A stretch of DNA of 64,000 nucleotides from Nageia nagi (Eukaryota; Pinophyta): positions 70,246,001 through 70,310,000 of the forward strand of contig JBITNC010000001.1 in NCBI GenBank assembly GCA_050084985.1, given 5' to 3'. Within the stretch, counting starts at the first letter, position 1. The number at the start of each line of letters is the position of its first letter. Below the pieces are notes generated by a model. That model saw only the letters and a list, made by a program, of their open reading frames with translations. It was not told the DNA's origin and ran no database searches. The translations under genes were made by a program, and so were the position numbers. This document shows positions 1 through 10,164 of this stretch, one piece after another.

Positions 1-118
1 GAAGCATGAGGTTGAAAGACAATTGGAAGAACTCGAGAAAGTTGGGTACATGAGGTCAGAGAACCAAGAACCAGAAACAGAAGATGTCATTGTTGACATC
101 GCGAAGAAAGAAATATAA
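1..118 (+). pseudogene. C-terminal piece of an upstream retrotransposon reading frame
   Basis: An open frame enters from the left edge in frame 2 and stops at 116-118. It is rich in Glu and Lys (it begins KHEVERQLEELEKVGYMRSE) and may form a coiled coil. It precedes the RNase H-like domain, so it could be the linker or tail of a gag-protease region. No family can be named from 38 residues. Confidence 0.35.
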
Positions 119-236
119 GAAAATAGAGAAAAACATCACCGATTGTTGAGAGGAGAGAGTTCACATGCCCCTCCTGTCGACAACTCTAAAATCATTTGTA
201 CTGATCCTCATGACAAAGATCCATTTTGGATACTAG

Positions 237-929
237 TTTGATGGTTCCAAATCCAGGCTTGGAAGCAGAGCTGGAGTCGAGTTGCAGAATCCTAAAGGGA
301 AGAGGTATCAAGCCTCATTTCGGTTGCAATTTCCCTGTACTTGCAACTCTGTCGAATATGAAGCACTGGTTCTCAGACTGAAATTAGCTCTCCGAAAGGG
401 TGTGAAGTACCTGAAGATAATAGAAGATTCAAAGCTGGTGGTGAATCAGATCCAGAATGTCTACTCATGCAAGGATCCGAGATTGTACAGATACCAGACC
501 CGAGTGTGGGACCTCCTAAGGGACTTGGAGTCGTTCAAAATCCAAGTTGTTTCTTGAAGACAAAATTTGGTGGCAGATTCTCTGGCCATGGCTGCAAGCA
601 CACTCCAACCCTTGGAGAATTCTCGTTTGCAGAAGTTCACTGTTGAGCTGGTCATAGTGCCTTTCGTCCCTGACAACATTGCCCATCTTCAAGTATTCCA
701 AGATGAATGACAAATTCAGGATTTCATGGCAAACTCTGGAGTTTTTGTTTCCCAAACCCTTGAAGAAGAATCTTTCGACTCTGATGTGGAACATAACGAA
801 GGTTTAGCGAAAGAAACCCTAGATGATGGCATCATCCAATTGAAAACAAATAAGATCCCTAGGGGAATTGTAACCTTGGAACGGCTGTATGATCACGATG
901 TAATCCACCATCAAAGTTACTGCTCGGAT
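237..929 (+). pseudogene. Additional RNase H-like domain plus linker, gypsy-1
   Basis: The translation starts at FDGS (Asp at 240-242) and continues through NSVEYEALVL, IIEDSKLVVNQI and NLVADSLA, with a frameshift near 550. These four motifs supply the Asp-Glu-Asp-Asp set of a ribonuclease H, of the second (archaeal-like) type found in Tat elements. A linker follows (MANSGVFVSQTLEEESFDSD) and runs into the reverse transcriptase N-terminus. An in-frame stop lies just before FDGS, so a base is missing or gained there. The expected role is cleavage of the RNA strand of RNA:DNA hybrids. Its place upstream of reverse transcriptase is unusual; see findings. Confidence 0.65.
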
Positions 930-2395
930 TGATGTTGAAGATGCCAAAGCAGTCAACTTGGGAACGGAGTCAGAACCCAAGAACGTCCTCTTTGGGAAAT
1001 CCTACATTGGCACCGAAAGAGCGGAAATTATTCGCGTCATATGTGAGTTCATAGATATCACAGCATGGAGGTATAAGCATCTTAAGACTTATGATCCCAG
1101 TATCATTACTCATACTATTCCCCTCAGACCGAACGTGAAGCCTTTCAGATAGAAGCAAAGGGTGGTTAATCTCATCCTGGAGCCCTTGATTTTGCAAGAA
1201 GTTCAAAAATTGGCTTAGTCCAAGATTATATTTCCAATTAAGCACTCGTCCTGGGTTGCGAATATAGTTCCTATGTGAAAGAAAAATGGAGAGATACGGG
1301 TTTGCATTGAGTTCAGACATCTCAACTAGGCTTCTAAGAAAGATAATTACCCTCTTCCCTCCCTAGACGAGGTCTTGCAGATCGTAAATGGTTCACAAAC
1401 GATGTCCTTTTAGGACGGATATTCAAGTTACAATCAGATTTTGGTTGATGAAAAAGATAGATTGAAGATAACCTTCACCACCATGTGGGGAATATTTGCC
1501 TACAATCGAATGCCCTTCGCCTTGATAAATGTTGGCGCTACGTTCCAGCAAGCCATGGATTTTGCCTTCCAAGGATTGATCGAGAAGTCCATCGTCATTT
1601 ATATGGATGATTTGATAGTGTTTTCGAAAGACAAATCTTCTCATGCAGAGGATTTAAGGAGGATTTTTAAAAGATGTAGAAAATTTGGAATGTCCTTGAA
1701 TCCCAAGAAGTGCATTTTCGACACTTCCAAAGGAAGACTATTGGATCATGTCATCTCAGAGCATGGAATTTCTATTGATCCCGAAAGGGTGGATGCCATT
1801 CAAAAAATCCCATATCCCTCAAGTGTTAAGGAATTGAGGTCATTCATGGGCGATATTAATTTTGTCCACAAGTTCATCTCATGTGAAAATTGCTAAACCC
1901 ATCAATGACATGTTGAAAAAGGATGCTAAGATAGTGTGGGATGAAAAGGCGCATCAAGCTTTTCATGACCTTAAAGGTGCCATTTCCAACGCTCCCATCC
2001 TCACTAGCCATGATTACAAACGCCCATTCTTTTTGTATTCCTTTGCATCCGACCATTCCTTAGCTGGATTCCTCACCCAAAGGATCGAAGAGGAGAATCA
2101 TGAGAAGTCCATTGCATTTATGAGCAACCCTTTGAAAGACGTCGCTTTAAGATACCCTCCTGTTGACAAACAAGCATATGCCTTGGTTCGAGCAGTCAAG
2201 AAATTCAGGCATTATATTCTTATAAGTCATATTACTGCTATCGTGCCTGACGCAGCTGTAAAAAATTTGCTCGTCTAGCATGAGATGGGTGAAAAGCAGG
2301 GAAATTGGGTGACCGCTCTTCAAGAGTATGACATCACTATTCAACCAATGAATATTGTACGAGGCCAAGAACATTCATGCACTCGCCTTCTGTGG
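930..2395 (+). pseudogene. Reverse transcriptase and RNase H, gypsy-1
   Basis: Frames joined across stops give a gypsy-type reverse transcriptase. Recognisable stretches are VNLGTESEPKNVLFG (linker), KNGEIRVC, DNYPLP, MPFALINVGATFQQAMDFAF and the catalytic box YMDD at 1600-1611, then LNPKKC. The coding frame shifts near 1880. The connection and RNase H domain follow, with KPINDMLKKDAKIVWDEKAH and LYSFASDHSLA, then the box VDKQAYALV. The motif order and YMDD make the assignment firm. Stops near 1150, 1220 and 2278 and the frame jump show loss of function. Confidence 0.85.
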
Positions 2396-3712
2396 GAACC
2401 ATGTTGATTCGGAAGAGGCGAGAGATGATACTGATATCTTGATGTGTCAGTATACGTCTTCAAAAGGCTCCTGGTATGAAGATGTAACTGGATATCTCAC
2501 TTTTGGTTCTTATCCCCATCATTACAATCAAGCCCAGAAAAGAGCCTTGAGATACAAATTTGCCAAATTCATGATCAAGGCCAATAATCTGTTTCGCAAA
2601 AATCACGAAGGTATTTTCTTAAGATGCCTTGAAGAAAATCAAGTTGTGGAGACATTGAAGCAGTTTCACGACCAAGACAATGGAACCGGCCATGCTCCAG
2701 GTCGTGTCTTGGCTCATCAGATTTTGAGAGCTTGATTTTACTAGCCGACCACTTTCAAAGATGCCTGTAATTACACGAAGAAATGTCACATTTGTCAAAC
2801 TTCAGCTGGAAGAGCGAAACACTCGAGTCTCCCCCTTCAACCCGTGCTCGAGGCCAAACCTTTCGCCAAATGGGGTTTAGACTTCATTGGGGTTATACAT
2901 CCCAACTCCTCCAACAGAAACCAATTTATTCTCACCGCCATTGATTATTGCACCAGATGGACCGAAGCCAAAGCATGCAAAAATGCCACCTCTGAGATTG
3001 TCAAAAACTTCCTTAAGGAGTTCATCATCACAAGATTTGGCATCCCTTACAGTTTGGTGTGTGACAATGGTCCGGAGTTCATTTCGACGAGATTGACAAG
3101 GTGGGCATATGACCATGGCATCAACATAAGTTACTCCTCGAATTACTATCCGCAAGGCAATGGAGTAGCTAAGTCAACTAATAAAAATCTGGTCATGGTG
3201 ATCAAAAAGCTCCTGGCTCAAAATCCATGAGAATGGCACTATAAGTAGAAGTATGCACTATGGTTTGATAGAATCAGGCTGAAGAAGTCTCTCAGCACCA
3301 GCCCATATCACTTGGTATATGGCACCAAACCTTTGTTCCCCATGCATTTGAAGATTGAGACCCTTCAATTCATGAAGGAGTATACTGGAATAGATGATGT
3401 GGTTGAGGCAAGATTGGTGAATCTTCTCCAGCTGGAAGAAAAAAGGGAGCAAGCCCTTCAAAGTATGATTCGTCATCAACAAATTACCAAGAGATGGTTT
3501 GATAAAACTACTCGCGTGCGGAAATTCGAACAAGATGATCTCGTCTTGATGTGGGATAAAGCACATGAGGATAAAGGGAAACATGCTAAGTTCGACAGAC
3601 TCTAGTTGGGGCCGTTTCTCATTAAAGATCTCAAAGCTCAAGCAACTCACCGGAGAAGTGTTACCATTGCCCGTCGATGGTAAGCATCTCAAGCATTACT
3701 TTCAAGCTTGAA
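2396..3712 (+). pseudogene. Integrase, gypsy-1
   Basis: A zinc-binding N-terminal region ends in CNYTKKCHICQTSAGRAKH near 2770-2820. The catalytic core begins with KWGLDFIGVI and has CDNGPEFIS for the second Asp. The third acidic residue, expected in a GNGxAES-type motif, reads GNGVAKS here, so Glu is replaced by Lys and the enzyme would be dead even without the stops at 2735 and 3230. The C-terminal part (3312-3605) has SPYHLVYGTKPLFPMHLKI and a basic tail. It normally inserts the cDNA into the chromosome. Confidence 0.85.
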
Positions 3713-4054
3713 GAATAGTTGCACCATCCTGTACGTAAGTGTCGTGTTTGCATTTTGTCATGTCCAATCGTCTCTTGTTAGTGTCACGTTTCGGCCTTAT
3801 ATTGTCCTAATCTGTGCATTATATTAATCTCATTCTATTATTGGTTTGTTCATTTAGTTTGTTTTATTTTAGCTATTGTTGTGCCTACACAACACCCCCC
3901 CAAATTTTTTCACATTTTGAGGACCCTCAAGAAAGCAAAAGAGGAATTGCAGGAAAATTTGTCAAAGATGCACATATTTCGGTCTAGTCTTAGGAACATG
4001 TTTAAAGTGCATTTTCATGGTAGTTGAAGTCGAAATCTTCCATTTTTCAGTATG

Positions 4055-5613
4055 TCGCATGTTTTTCAATGAGTGCTTTTGCACCCCTCTCAAGCCATGC
4101 GACCAGTCAACCTTCCTCATTTTTGTCACTTGTCTCATGATGTTCAAAAGCATCCTGAGGGCCTCCATGTTGTAGGAACTCCATTTGCATCTCATATGTC
4201 ATTTTTTCTATCGAAAAAGCAAAGGAAACACCCATTTTCAGCTTGTCGCATGTTTTTGAGGAAGTGCTTTTGGACCCTCTAGGAAAGGTGCGACTAGGTT
4301 GGACATCATCTCACACTTAGCATTTTTTCAATGCATTTTGGTGTCGCATGCATTTCATGGAGTCCTTTTTGCACCCCTTCAAAAGGGTGCAACCAAGGTG
4401 GCAACTCATACTTAGCAGTTTTTTCTCATTGGTGCGTGCTTTGAGATGAGTCCTTTTAGCACTCACCAAAAACCATGCGACCAAGGAGATTCTATACTTA
4501 ATCAAATTTTGGAGCCTCAAAGGCTATCGCATGCATTTCATGGAGTCCTTTTAGCACTCACCAAAAAACATGCAACCAATGTGAGGGACACTTAGTCAAA
4601 TTTTGTAGCCTCAAAGGCTGTCGCAAGGATCTAAATGAGTCCTTTTGCACTCATCCAAAACCATGCGACTAGAGGGAAGAAAGGAAAATTGAGCCTCATT
4701 GACAAGTGGGAGCCCATGCATTGGACCTCTTTCTATGCCTATCTCATGGTGACACGTGTCCCACCTAGAGGGCTATACAAGGGAAGTCAAACTCCTTCAT
4801 TTCAGTTTGCAAATTTGACAAGGAGCAAAGCGTGGGAGAATAGGAGAAAAAGCACCCCTTCCTAGGCGTGCGACCAAAGACTACTTGCACTTTTTTTGAA
4901 GTTTTTCAGATCCTAGGCCTTGTGAAGCGTGCCAAGACTCGCGCAAAGATTTAAGCATGTGCTTTGGGCACCCATTCAAAAGGGTGTGACTAGGGGCGAA
5001 GGCTTCAAAATCAGTGTGAAATTTGGCCAAGTCACCCCCCTTTCCCAGTTGCATCATTTTCACCCCATCCTTTTGCACACTCCAAGAAACATTCAACCTT
5101 GTTGTGGGCCTTCTATTTGACCCTTAGACAGACCAATAAGGAAGTGACACCTGGCAACTACACAAATTTATAAATATCACCCCCTTTTTGAGTATTTCAA
5201 ACATCATTCCATAATCACCCCTCTTCTTAGTCGCATTTCTCTTGCTTGCTTGGGCACTCATTTCAAAACATGCGACCAAGGAAAGAAGACCACTCAGAAA
5301 CATTGCATATTCATTTCTGAACCCAGTCGCACCATTTCTCTTGGATGCCTAGGCACTCACTCTAAAACGTGCGACCAATGAGGAAAGGAGGATTTAGAGA
5401 CATTGCACATTCAGTTAGTATTTTTTGGCCAAGGCATTTCATATCAACCCCTAAACCCAGTCGCATATCTTCAAGGCAGTACTTGAGGCACTCATTCAAA
5501 ACCATGCAACCAGATCTGGAATGAAGAATTGTGTTCGAAAATTGACTAAGTGACCCTAGGCCCAATCGCATACTTTCAAGTTGTGCTTTTGCACTCACCA
5601 AAACTATACGCCT
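4055..5613 (+). repeat. Degenerate tandem array of hairpin-prone units (about 50-100 bp)
   Basis: About a dozen diverged units start with TCGCATG-like sequence and end about 50 bases later with CATGCGACCA-like sequence. In between is a core like GAGTCCTTTTGCACTCA. Clear copies begin near 4055, 4243, 4344, 4430, 4530, 4619, 4960, 5229, 5329, 5460 and 5566. The start and end of each unit are inverted copies of each other, so each unit can fold into a stem. Tandem repeats between integrase and the 3' LTR are known in Tat-type elements. The small open frames here come from the repeats and are not genes. Confidence 0.75.
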
Positions 5614-5799
5614 AGATTGGTCAGACGTTTGGAGTTGAGTAATATCTTCCATGGCTTCGAACATCAGAACACCCCCATTGAGAGCCAAGAAAGTTCAAAG
5701 CCAGTTGTTCGAAAGGCATGTAACCAAAGCCAGATGACTAGGCTTTTGAAGGAAAGTCTTATAGAGTTTCAGCAAAAGGACAAACAAAGCTCCCTAAAG

Positions 5800-6265
5800 C
5801 CAAATTCAAGAGGAGACACATCTTCGTTGGTGACACAGATTGGGTAAACCTGGACCCTATTCTGACCCTAGCCTCCACGTCCTCCATCAGCAAAGAGGAC
5901 TTATCCGAGGAGCTCATCCACACGAGGATTGTTCAATGCTGCCATGATGCCGTTTGCAGTACCTTTCCCAGACCTGTGCAATGAAGTGGCTAGGAAATGT
6001 GATTATGGCAAAAGGGTTCTACAGGATACAAAAGGCAACGTGATCATGGACTTTTTCCCTACTGGAATTGAAGCAACCTTTGGCTGGAAGAGGTATGGGG
6101 ATGATTATATGCTGACCCATTCTGAAGAATTTCATGATTCCACGGCCTAGAGACTATATTCGACCTTGGTTACTTGAAGAGTTTCAAACCCTTTAAGGGC
6201 AGAGGCTGATCAGTGCACGAAGAGATGAATTCTTGCCAAGCTAGACGCACCATTGAAGGGACCAA
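5800..6265 (+). pseudogene. Unassigned conserved-looking reading frame near the gypsy-1 3' end
   Basis: Plus-strand translation gives VGDTDWVNLDPILTLASTSS, then after a frame change MMPFAVPFPDLCNEVARKCD and GIEATFGWKRYGDDYMLTHS, ending near an LTR boundary. The mixed composition and smooth joining across one frameshift suggest it was once coding. It matches no family I can name. It could be an extra open reading frame carried by the element, or a captured host fragment. Confidence 0.4.
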
Positions 6266-6266
6266 T

Positions 6267-6892
6267 TGTTGGATCTAAACTCGAAAAAACCATTGGAACA
6301 ATGACTTAAGGGTTTTCATCCTTAAGCCTTGGATCTAGAAGGCTTTTCGTCGTTCTAAACCACTCTCTTGCAGGTTTTTGTCCACAAGAGGCTAGAATTT
6401 GACTTCACAACCACGTCTCAAAGAAGATGATTGATAATAGCCAAAGATGTTCTCAATGTGGTGTGCTCCTCCCTTATATAGTTGGATGTTCCATTTTGGG
6501 GGTCTTAATTCCTCCTTGGGTTCACCCAAACTGGACATCCCATCTAGAAGCTCACAATTGGATCTTGGAATCACAATTTTCCAATCTCGAGATCCCAAAT
6601 TACTCAAGAACACTACACAATATTATTTTACTCTTAGACACAATAAAACACACTTACATATCCCTAGAAGAGGGACGTTCCACTTCAAGTGGCCAAATAA
6701 GCACATTACAATGCATTAAATGAGTGAGATGCCAACTTTAGGAATGTTAACACACAAAGACACGCTAAATGACTCCTAGATACTCCAAAACACTCCTAAA
6801 GACTCCTAGAGGTGAGATGCATCCCTCCATGTTGATGTAGTCAACATTAAAACGTTTTACATGGAATAGCCATCAAATTTGGGGACATGACA
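6267..6892 (-). repeat. LTR (TG...CA, about 626 bp)
   Basis: The segment is bounded by TGTTGGATCT on the left and GGGGACATGACA on the right. Read on the minus strand it starts TGTCATGTCCCC, has a TATA box (CTATATAAGGGAGG) near 6470 and ends in TCCAACA, which is a normal U3-R-U5 order. Three copies of a GGTTTTCGTCC-like motif, about 32 bp apart, lie at 6309-6385. The flanking 5-mers CCAAT and AATGC do not match, so it is not a clean solo LTR. Confidence 0.6.
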
Positions 6893-8411
6893 AATGCAAT
6901 TTATGAGTTTACACTAACCAAACAGTCGACACACCTTGATATGTTGTCATTCAACACATCTAGAGAGTCAACATGCTGATCATGTTAATGCCAAAAGTCA
7001 ATGTCAGTCATTTGGTAGGTCCCTAAACCATGTTTGTTCTTAAATCAACATAAATAAAAGGACAGAAAAAAGTGACTGACAAAAATGAAGTTTGGTGAAG
7101 GTATTATACGTTTATAATATTCATCAATGTTGACTCAAGTTACAAGGTTGCCCGGATAAAAATTAAATTTAGATGGACATTGTTCATGAGCATATTTAAT
7201 AAAAATTTTGGAAATGTTAAATTTTAGATTTTGGACTCAAAATAGGCATGTTATATACCACTGAAAAAGCTCCAAAAGACACTTTGATACAGAAAATGCT
7301 TTGTTCTTGAATTTCAGGTTAAAGTTTAATTATTCATAGTTTATCCTTTTAAATTGATACTTCCATAATACATGTCTGAGATATGTTGCCAAAATCAAGT
7401 TTGTATTCCCAATCGACCATAAATTTCCTTTCATAAGTTTGAAACACAATGCATGAGATGTAGTCCCAACAGGACCTATAACATCATGCTAGGACTTCCC
7501 ACCCTTGAACTTTATGAAGGGTTGGAATACTGTTTGTATATTTTTATACATCAGTTGACTCTTTGAAATTGACAGCAAAGATTATTTGCTACGAACTTCA
7601 GGTTCCTGTTGTCCATATCACTCTTTCAGAATCCATAATTAGAGAATGATTTGGAGTTGAACTTTGGAGTTTAGACTGAAGTTTGAAGCTTTAGAAATTC
7701 ATTTGACAAACGATAATTCTTCCCATTTTTGCAAGCCTATGCCGTCCTACCATTGTTTAGCATTTATATTTGGCATTCTCCATAAAGTGACAACATCTGG
7801 AGAATAGGCTTTCCTGTTGGAATCCCTCTTTGCTGACATTTATAGAAAATGATTACATAATTATCTAAAACTTCTCTCCATTATTTCCAGTGCATGCCCT
7901 ATTTGGCAGCCTTGAAGGTTTTATTCCTACCTACAGGACATGCATATGGTATGTTATGGAACTCATATAGGTTTTTTACTAAGTATTTTTCCCAATATCC
8001 TTGAGAATGAGAGCACAAAAACAAGCAGAACATAAGAGTCTGAAAAAAGTGAAGGGGAAGGACACCTCTCTTCAGTAAGTTTCCCACTAACCCATGCAAG
8101 TCATATGATTGGTGATATCCTGGAGGACATTTTCAATGATAATGTAGTTAATGACATCATCTATCAAATCACATAGGATTTCAGCTTTTTTTAGTTGTGT
8201 TGAGGCATATACTGACTACAAAAAGACTGAACCACCCACATAAGAAATAAGAAAAATGGATTAGAGTTTTATCTCTCGTAGATCCACCTATTCATTATGA
8301 TGTTACATCCCTTCTTCCTCCAAATCTTATTCTACTCCTCAATTGCAAGTTATATGTCACCAGCAGGTTCACCAAACAATGGGTCATGCAGTTCATGATA
8401 TGTTGGTGGCC
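6893..8411. other. No gene recognised
   Basis: AT-rich sequence between the gypsy-1 LTR and copia-1. I saw no long open frame, no splice-bounded exon of the neighbouring minus-strand gene and no repeat structure. If the SDP-like gene continues to the left, this is intron. Confidence 0.5.
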
Positions 8412-8416
8412 TGAAC

Positions 8417-8773
8417 TGTTAAACTATAGTTATTTTAAGCTTATTAGGTTAGTTAGTGTGTCCAACTTTAGTGTTCTCTTCTTCTTGTTAGAGTACCTAA
8501 GTTGACAATATTTTATACGAGGTCTTTAATTCCTTGTATATTGTTGTCATCCTTATCCTAGTTAGTTATTGATCTATGGTTGTGAATATTTCCTTCTTCC
8601 AACCGATCATATGGCCGTAATTGCTTTACCTTGCCTATTTAAGCAAGGCTCTTTCATTGTTATGACAAGCAATCAATTCACTAGCTATTCTTTTTGAGTT
8701 TCGTGTGATTCTCTTCATCATCTTGCAGATCTTGGATGGAATGATGTTTCGTTTTTGTGTTTCATTCTTATCA
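8417..8773 (+). repeat. 5' LTR of copia-1 (357 bp)
   Basis: It begins TGTTAAACTATAG and ends CTTATCA. The likely TATA box CTATTTAAG lies inside a perfect inverted repeat, CCTTGC at 8629-8634 and GCAAGG at 8643-8648. The 3' LTR shows the same core sequence. Confidence 0.9.
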
Positions 8774-8790
8774 TGGAACTAGAGGTTTGG
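8774..8790 (+). promoter_or_regulatory. Primer-binding site of copia-1
   Basis: TGGAACTAGAGGTTTGG directly follows the LTR end. It is a mutated form of the initiator-Met tRNA complement (TGGTATCAGAGC type) usual for plant copia elements. Confidence 0.7.
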
Positions 8791-9348
8791 AGATTGTTGA
8801 AGTTTTTCCTCAGAGTCTTTTACAGGATTCATCTTTTCTGATTTGAGAGCCTCAGATCTACATGTGAGTTAGATTCATGATCTACTTGTGGCTAGATCCA
8901 GTTCACTCTTGGAGATCTATCTCCCTTGGAGATTTTGTGAAGTCTTCATTGTTATAGTGAACACGGTGTGGCCTCATTTTTCTTGCAGATCTAAATTGCA
9001 CATTTGCGGAGAGATTGGTTGTGTTTTTCCTTCGCAATGTGCTTACATTGTTGATCTGCATTTTCTGTGTGCACGCGCCCATCTAGAGCTACAACAAGTG
9101 CGGGCTCCTTTCTATGCATCACACATTTCATGATTTGCATTTTTTTGGAGAGGCATGTTTGTTTTGTGTGCAGCGACACCATACCCATTCCATTCCTCCA
9201 TAACACATTGTGTCTTCTGGTGGTGACTCGTGTGTACAACATCCTATCTTGCTAAGGGGCCAGTTGTATTAGTGTGTTTTGGCATATTTTATTACATGTT
9301 TGATGCCCTAGATCAGTTCATAGCATCCATTGAGACATAATTTGATAC

Positions 9349-10164
9349 TTGTTGGTTATTGTTGGGCTAATTCCTGCATTCAAGAATTTTTGGGATTTTA
9401 CAAAGCCACGCATTATGACACTCCTTGCACAAAAAGGCTTAGATCATTTGCTCACACAGCAATCGTACACCTTCAAGACAGATTATGGGACATTTCTTTT
9501 TACTAAAAACCTAAATGAGACACTTGGGTTGATCAAATGCAATGTTAGTGAGAGTTTATGGTTTCATTTGGATAGTTGTACTACTCCTTATGATGCGTGG
9601 GATAAGGTTGAAAAGTTGTTTGGTAAAGTTGATAAAATGAGGGCAATGCAACTTGATGCACAACTTACTACTTTGTCACATGATGATTATCTCACTAAGT
9701 TTAAGGAGCTTTATACTCAGTTGAAGAGCAGTGGTAAATCCAAAACTGAAGATGAATGTGTGTATTTGATATTGTCAAAGCTAAAAGGTCCCTTTCACAT
9801 CTTTGCTTGCACATTTCTCTCCACTATGGAAGCTATGGGTGCTACTTATAAAATGCCTAGCTTGGAAGAGTTTTGTGAACTTCTTACGAGGGAACAAATC
9901 AAGCTTTCCACTCTTGAGACTTTTACATCTTCTTCAACTAAGGCATCGACAACATCACAATCTAAAGAAAAAGGTAAGCCCAAACTTAAGCCTCAAGACA
10001 CTGCACCTCCTTCACCATTAGCTCCTAACCCCAAGGATTCCAAACCCAATCAAAAAGGTCCTTCCAAGAAGAAGGCAAAGTTTAAAGAGACTTGTCATTT
10101 TTGTGGCACTATTGGTCACCCCACTAAAAGATGTTTCAATGTTTCAAGAAGAAGCGTGCTTTGA
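9349..10164 (+). CDS. Gag of copia-1 (271 residues)
   Basis: This is the longest intact frame of the element. Residues 1-180 match the copia gag capsid-like domain, for example DSCTTPYDAWDKVEKLFG and LTTLSHDDYLTKFKELYTQL. A Ser/Lys/Pro-rich linker follows, then a CCHC zinc knuckle near residue 250 (CHFCGTIGHPTKRC). The protein coats the element RNA in the cytoplasm. The frame stops just after the knuckle, and protease sequence continues in another frame, so a single-base change probably separates gag from pol. The true start may be upstream, because the first residues look like read-through leader. Confidence 0.75.
   Translation: MLVIVGLIPAFKNFWDFTKPRIMTLLAQKGLDHLLTQQSYTFKTDYGTFLFTKNLNETLGLIKCNVSESLWFHLDSCTTPYDAWDKVEKLFGKVDKMRAMQLDAQLTTLSHDDYLTKFKELYTQLKSSGKSKTEDECVYLILSKLKGPFHIFACTFLSTMEAMGATYKMPSLEEFCELLTREQIKLSTLETFTSSSTKASTTSQSKEKGKPKLKPQDTAPPSPLAPNPKDSKPNQKGPSKKKAKFKETCHFCGTIGHPTKRCFNVSRRSVL

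Larger units (their letters stand above)
1..6892 (+). mobile_element. Decayed Ty3/gypsy (Tat-like) retrotransposon, cut by the left window edge
   Basis: Plus-strand polyprotein remnants run in the order RNase H-like domain, reverse transcriptase, RNase H, integrase. They are followed by a long 3' region with a tandem array, a short conserved-looking reading frame and an LTR-like segment. Every domain has stops or frameshifts, so the copy is dead. The reverse transcriptase and the long repeat-bearing 3' region resemble the Tat group of plant gypsy elements (family knowledge). The 5' LTR, gag and protease lie outside the window. It is not certain that the LTR at 6267-6892 belongs to this element, because its layout reads better on the minus strand. 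Confidence 0.7.

Noticed and set aside
4073-5120. Several 60-77-residue open frames
   Set aside because: They arise within the tandem array, differ between units and show no domain.
4055-5613. Possible CRISPR-like array
   Set aside because: Units are diverged, spacing varies, there are no unique spacers or cas genes, and the genome is plant nuclear.
6427-6723. Two overlapping 90-98-residue frames
   Set aside because: They lie inside an LTR and have no coding signature.
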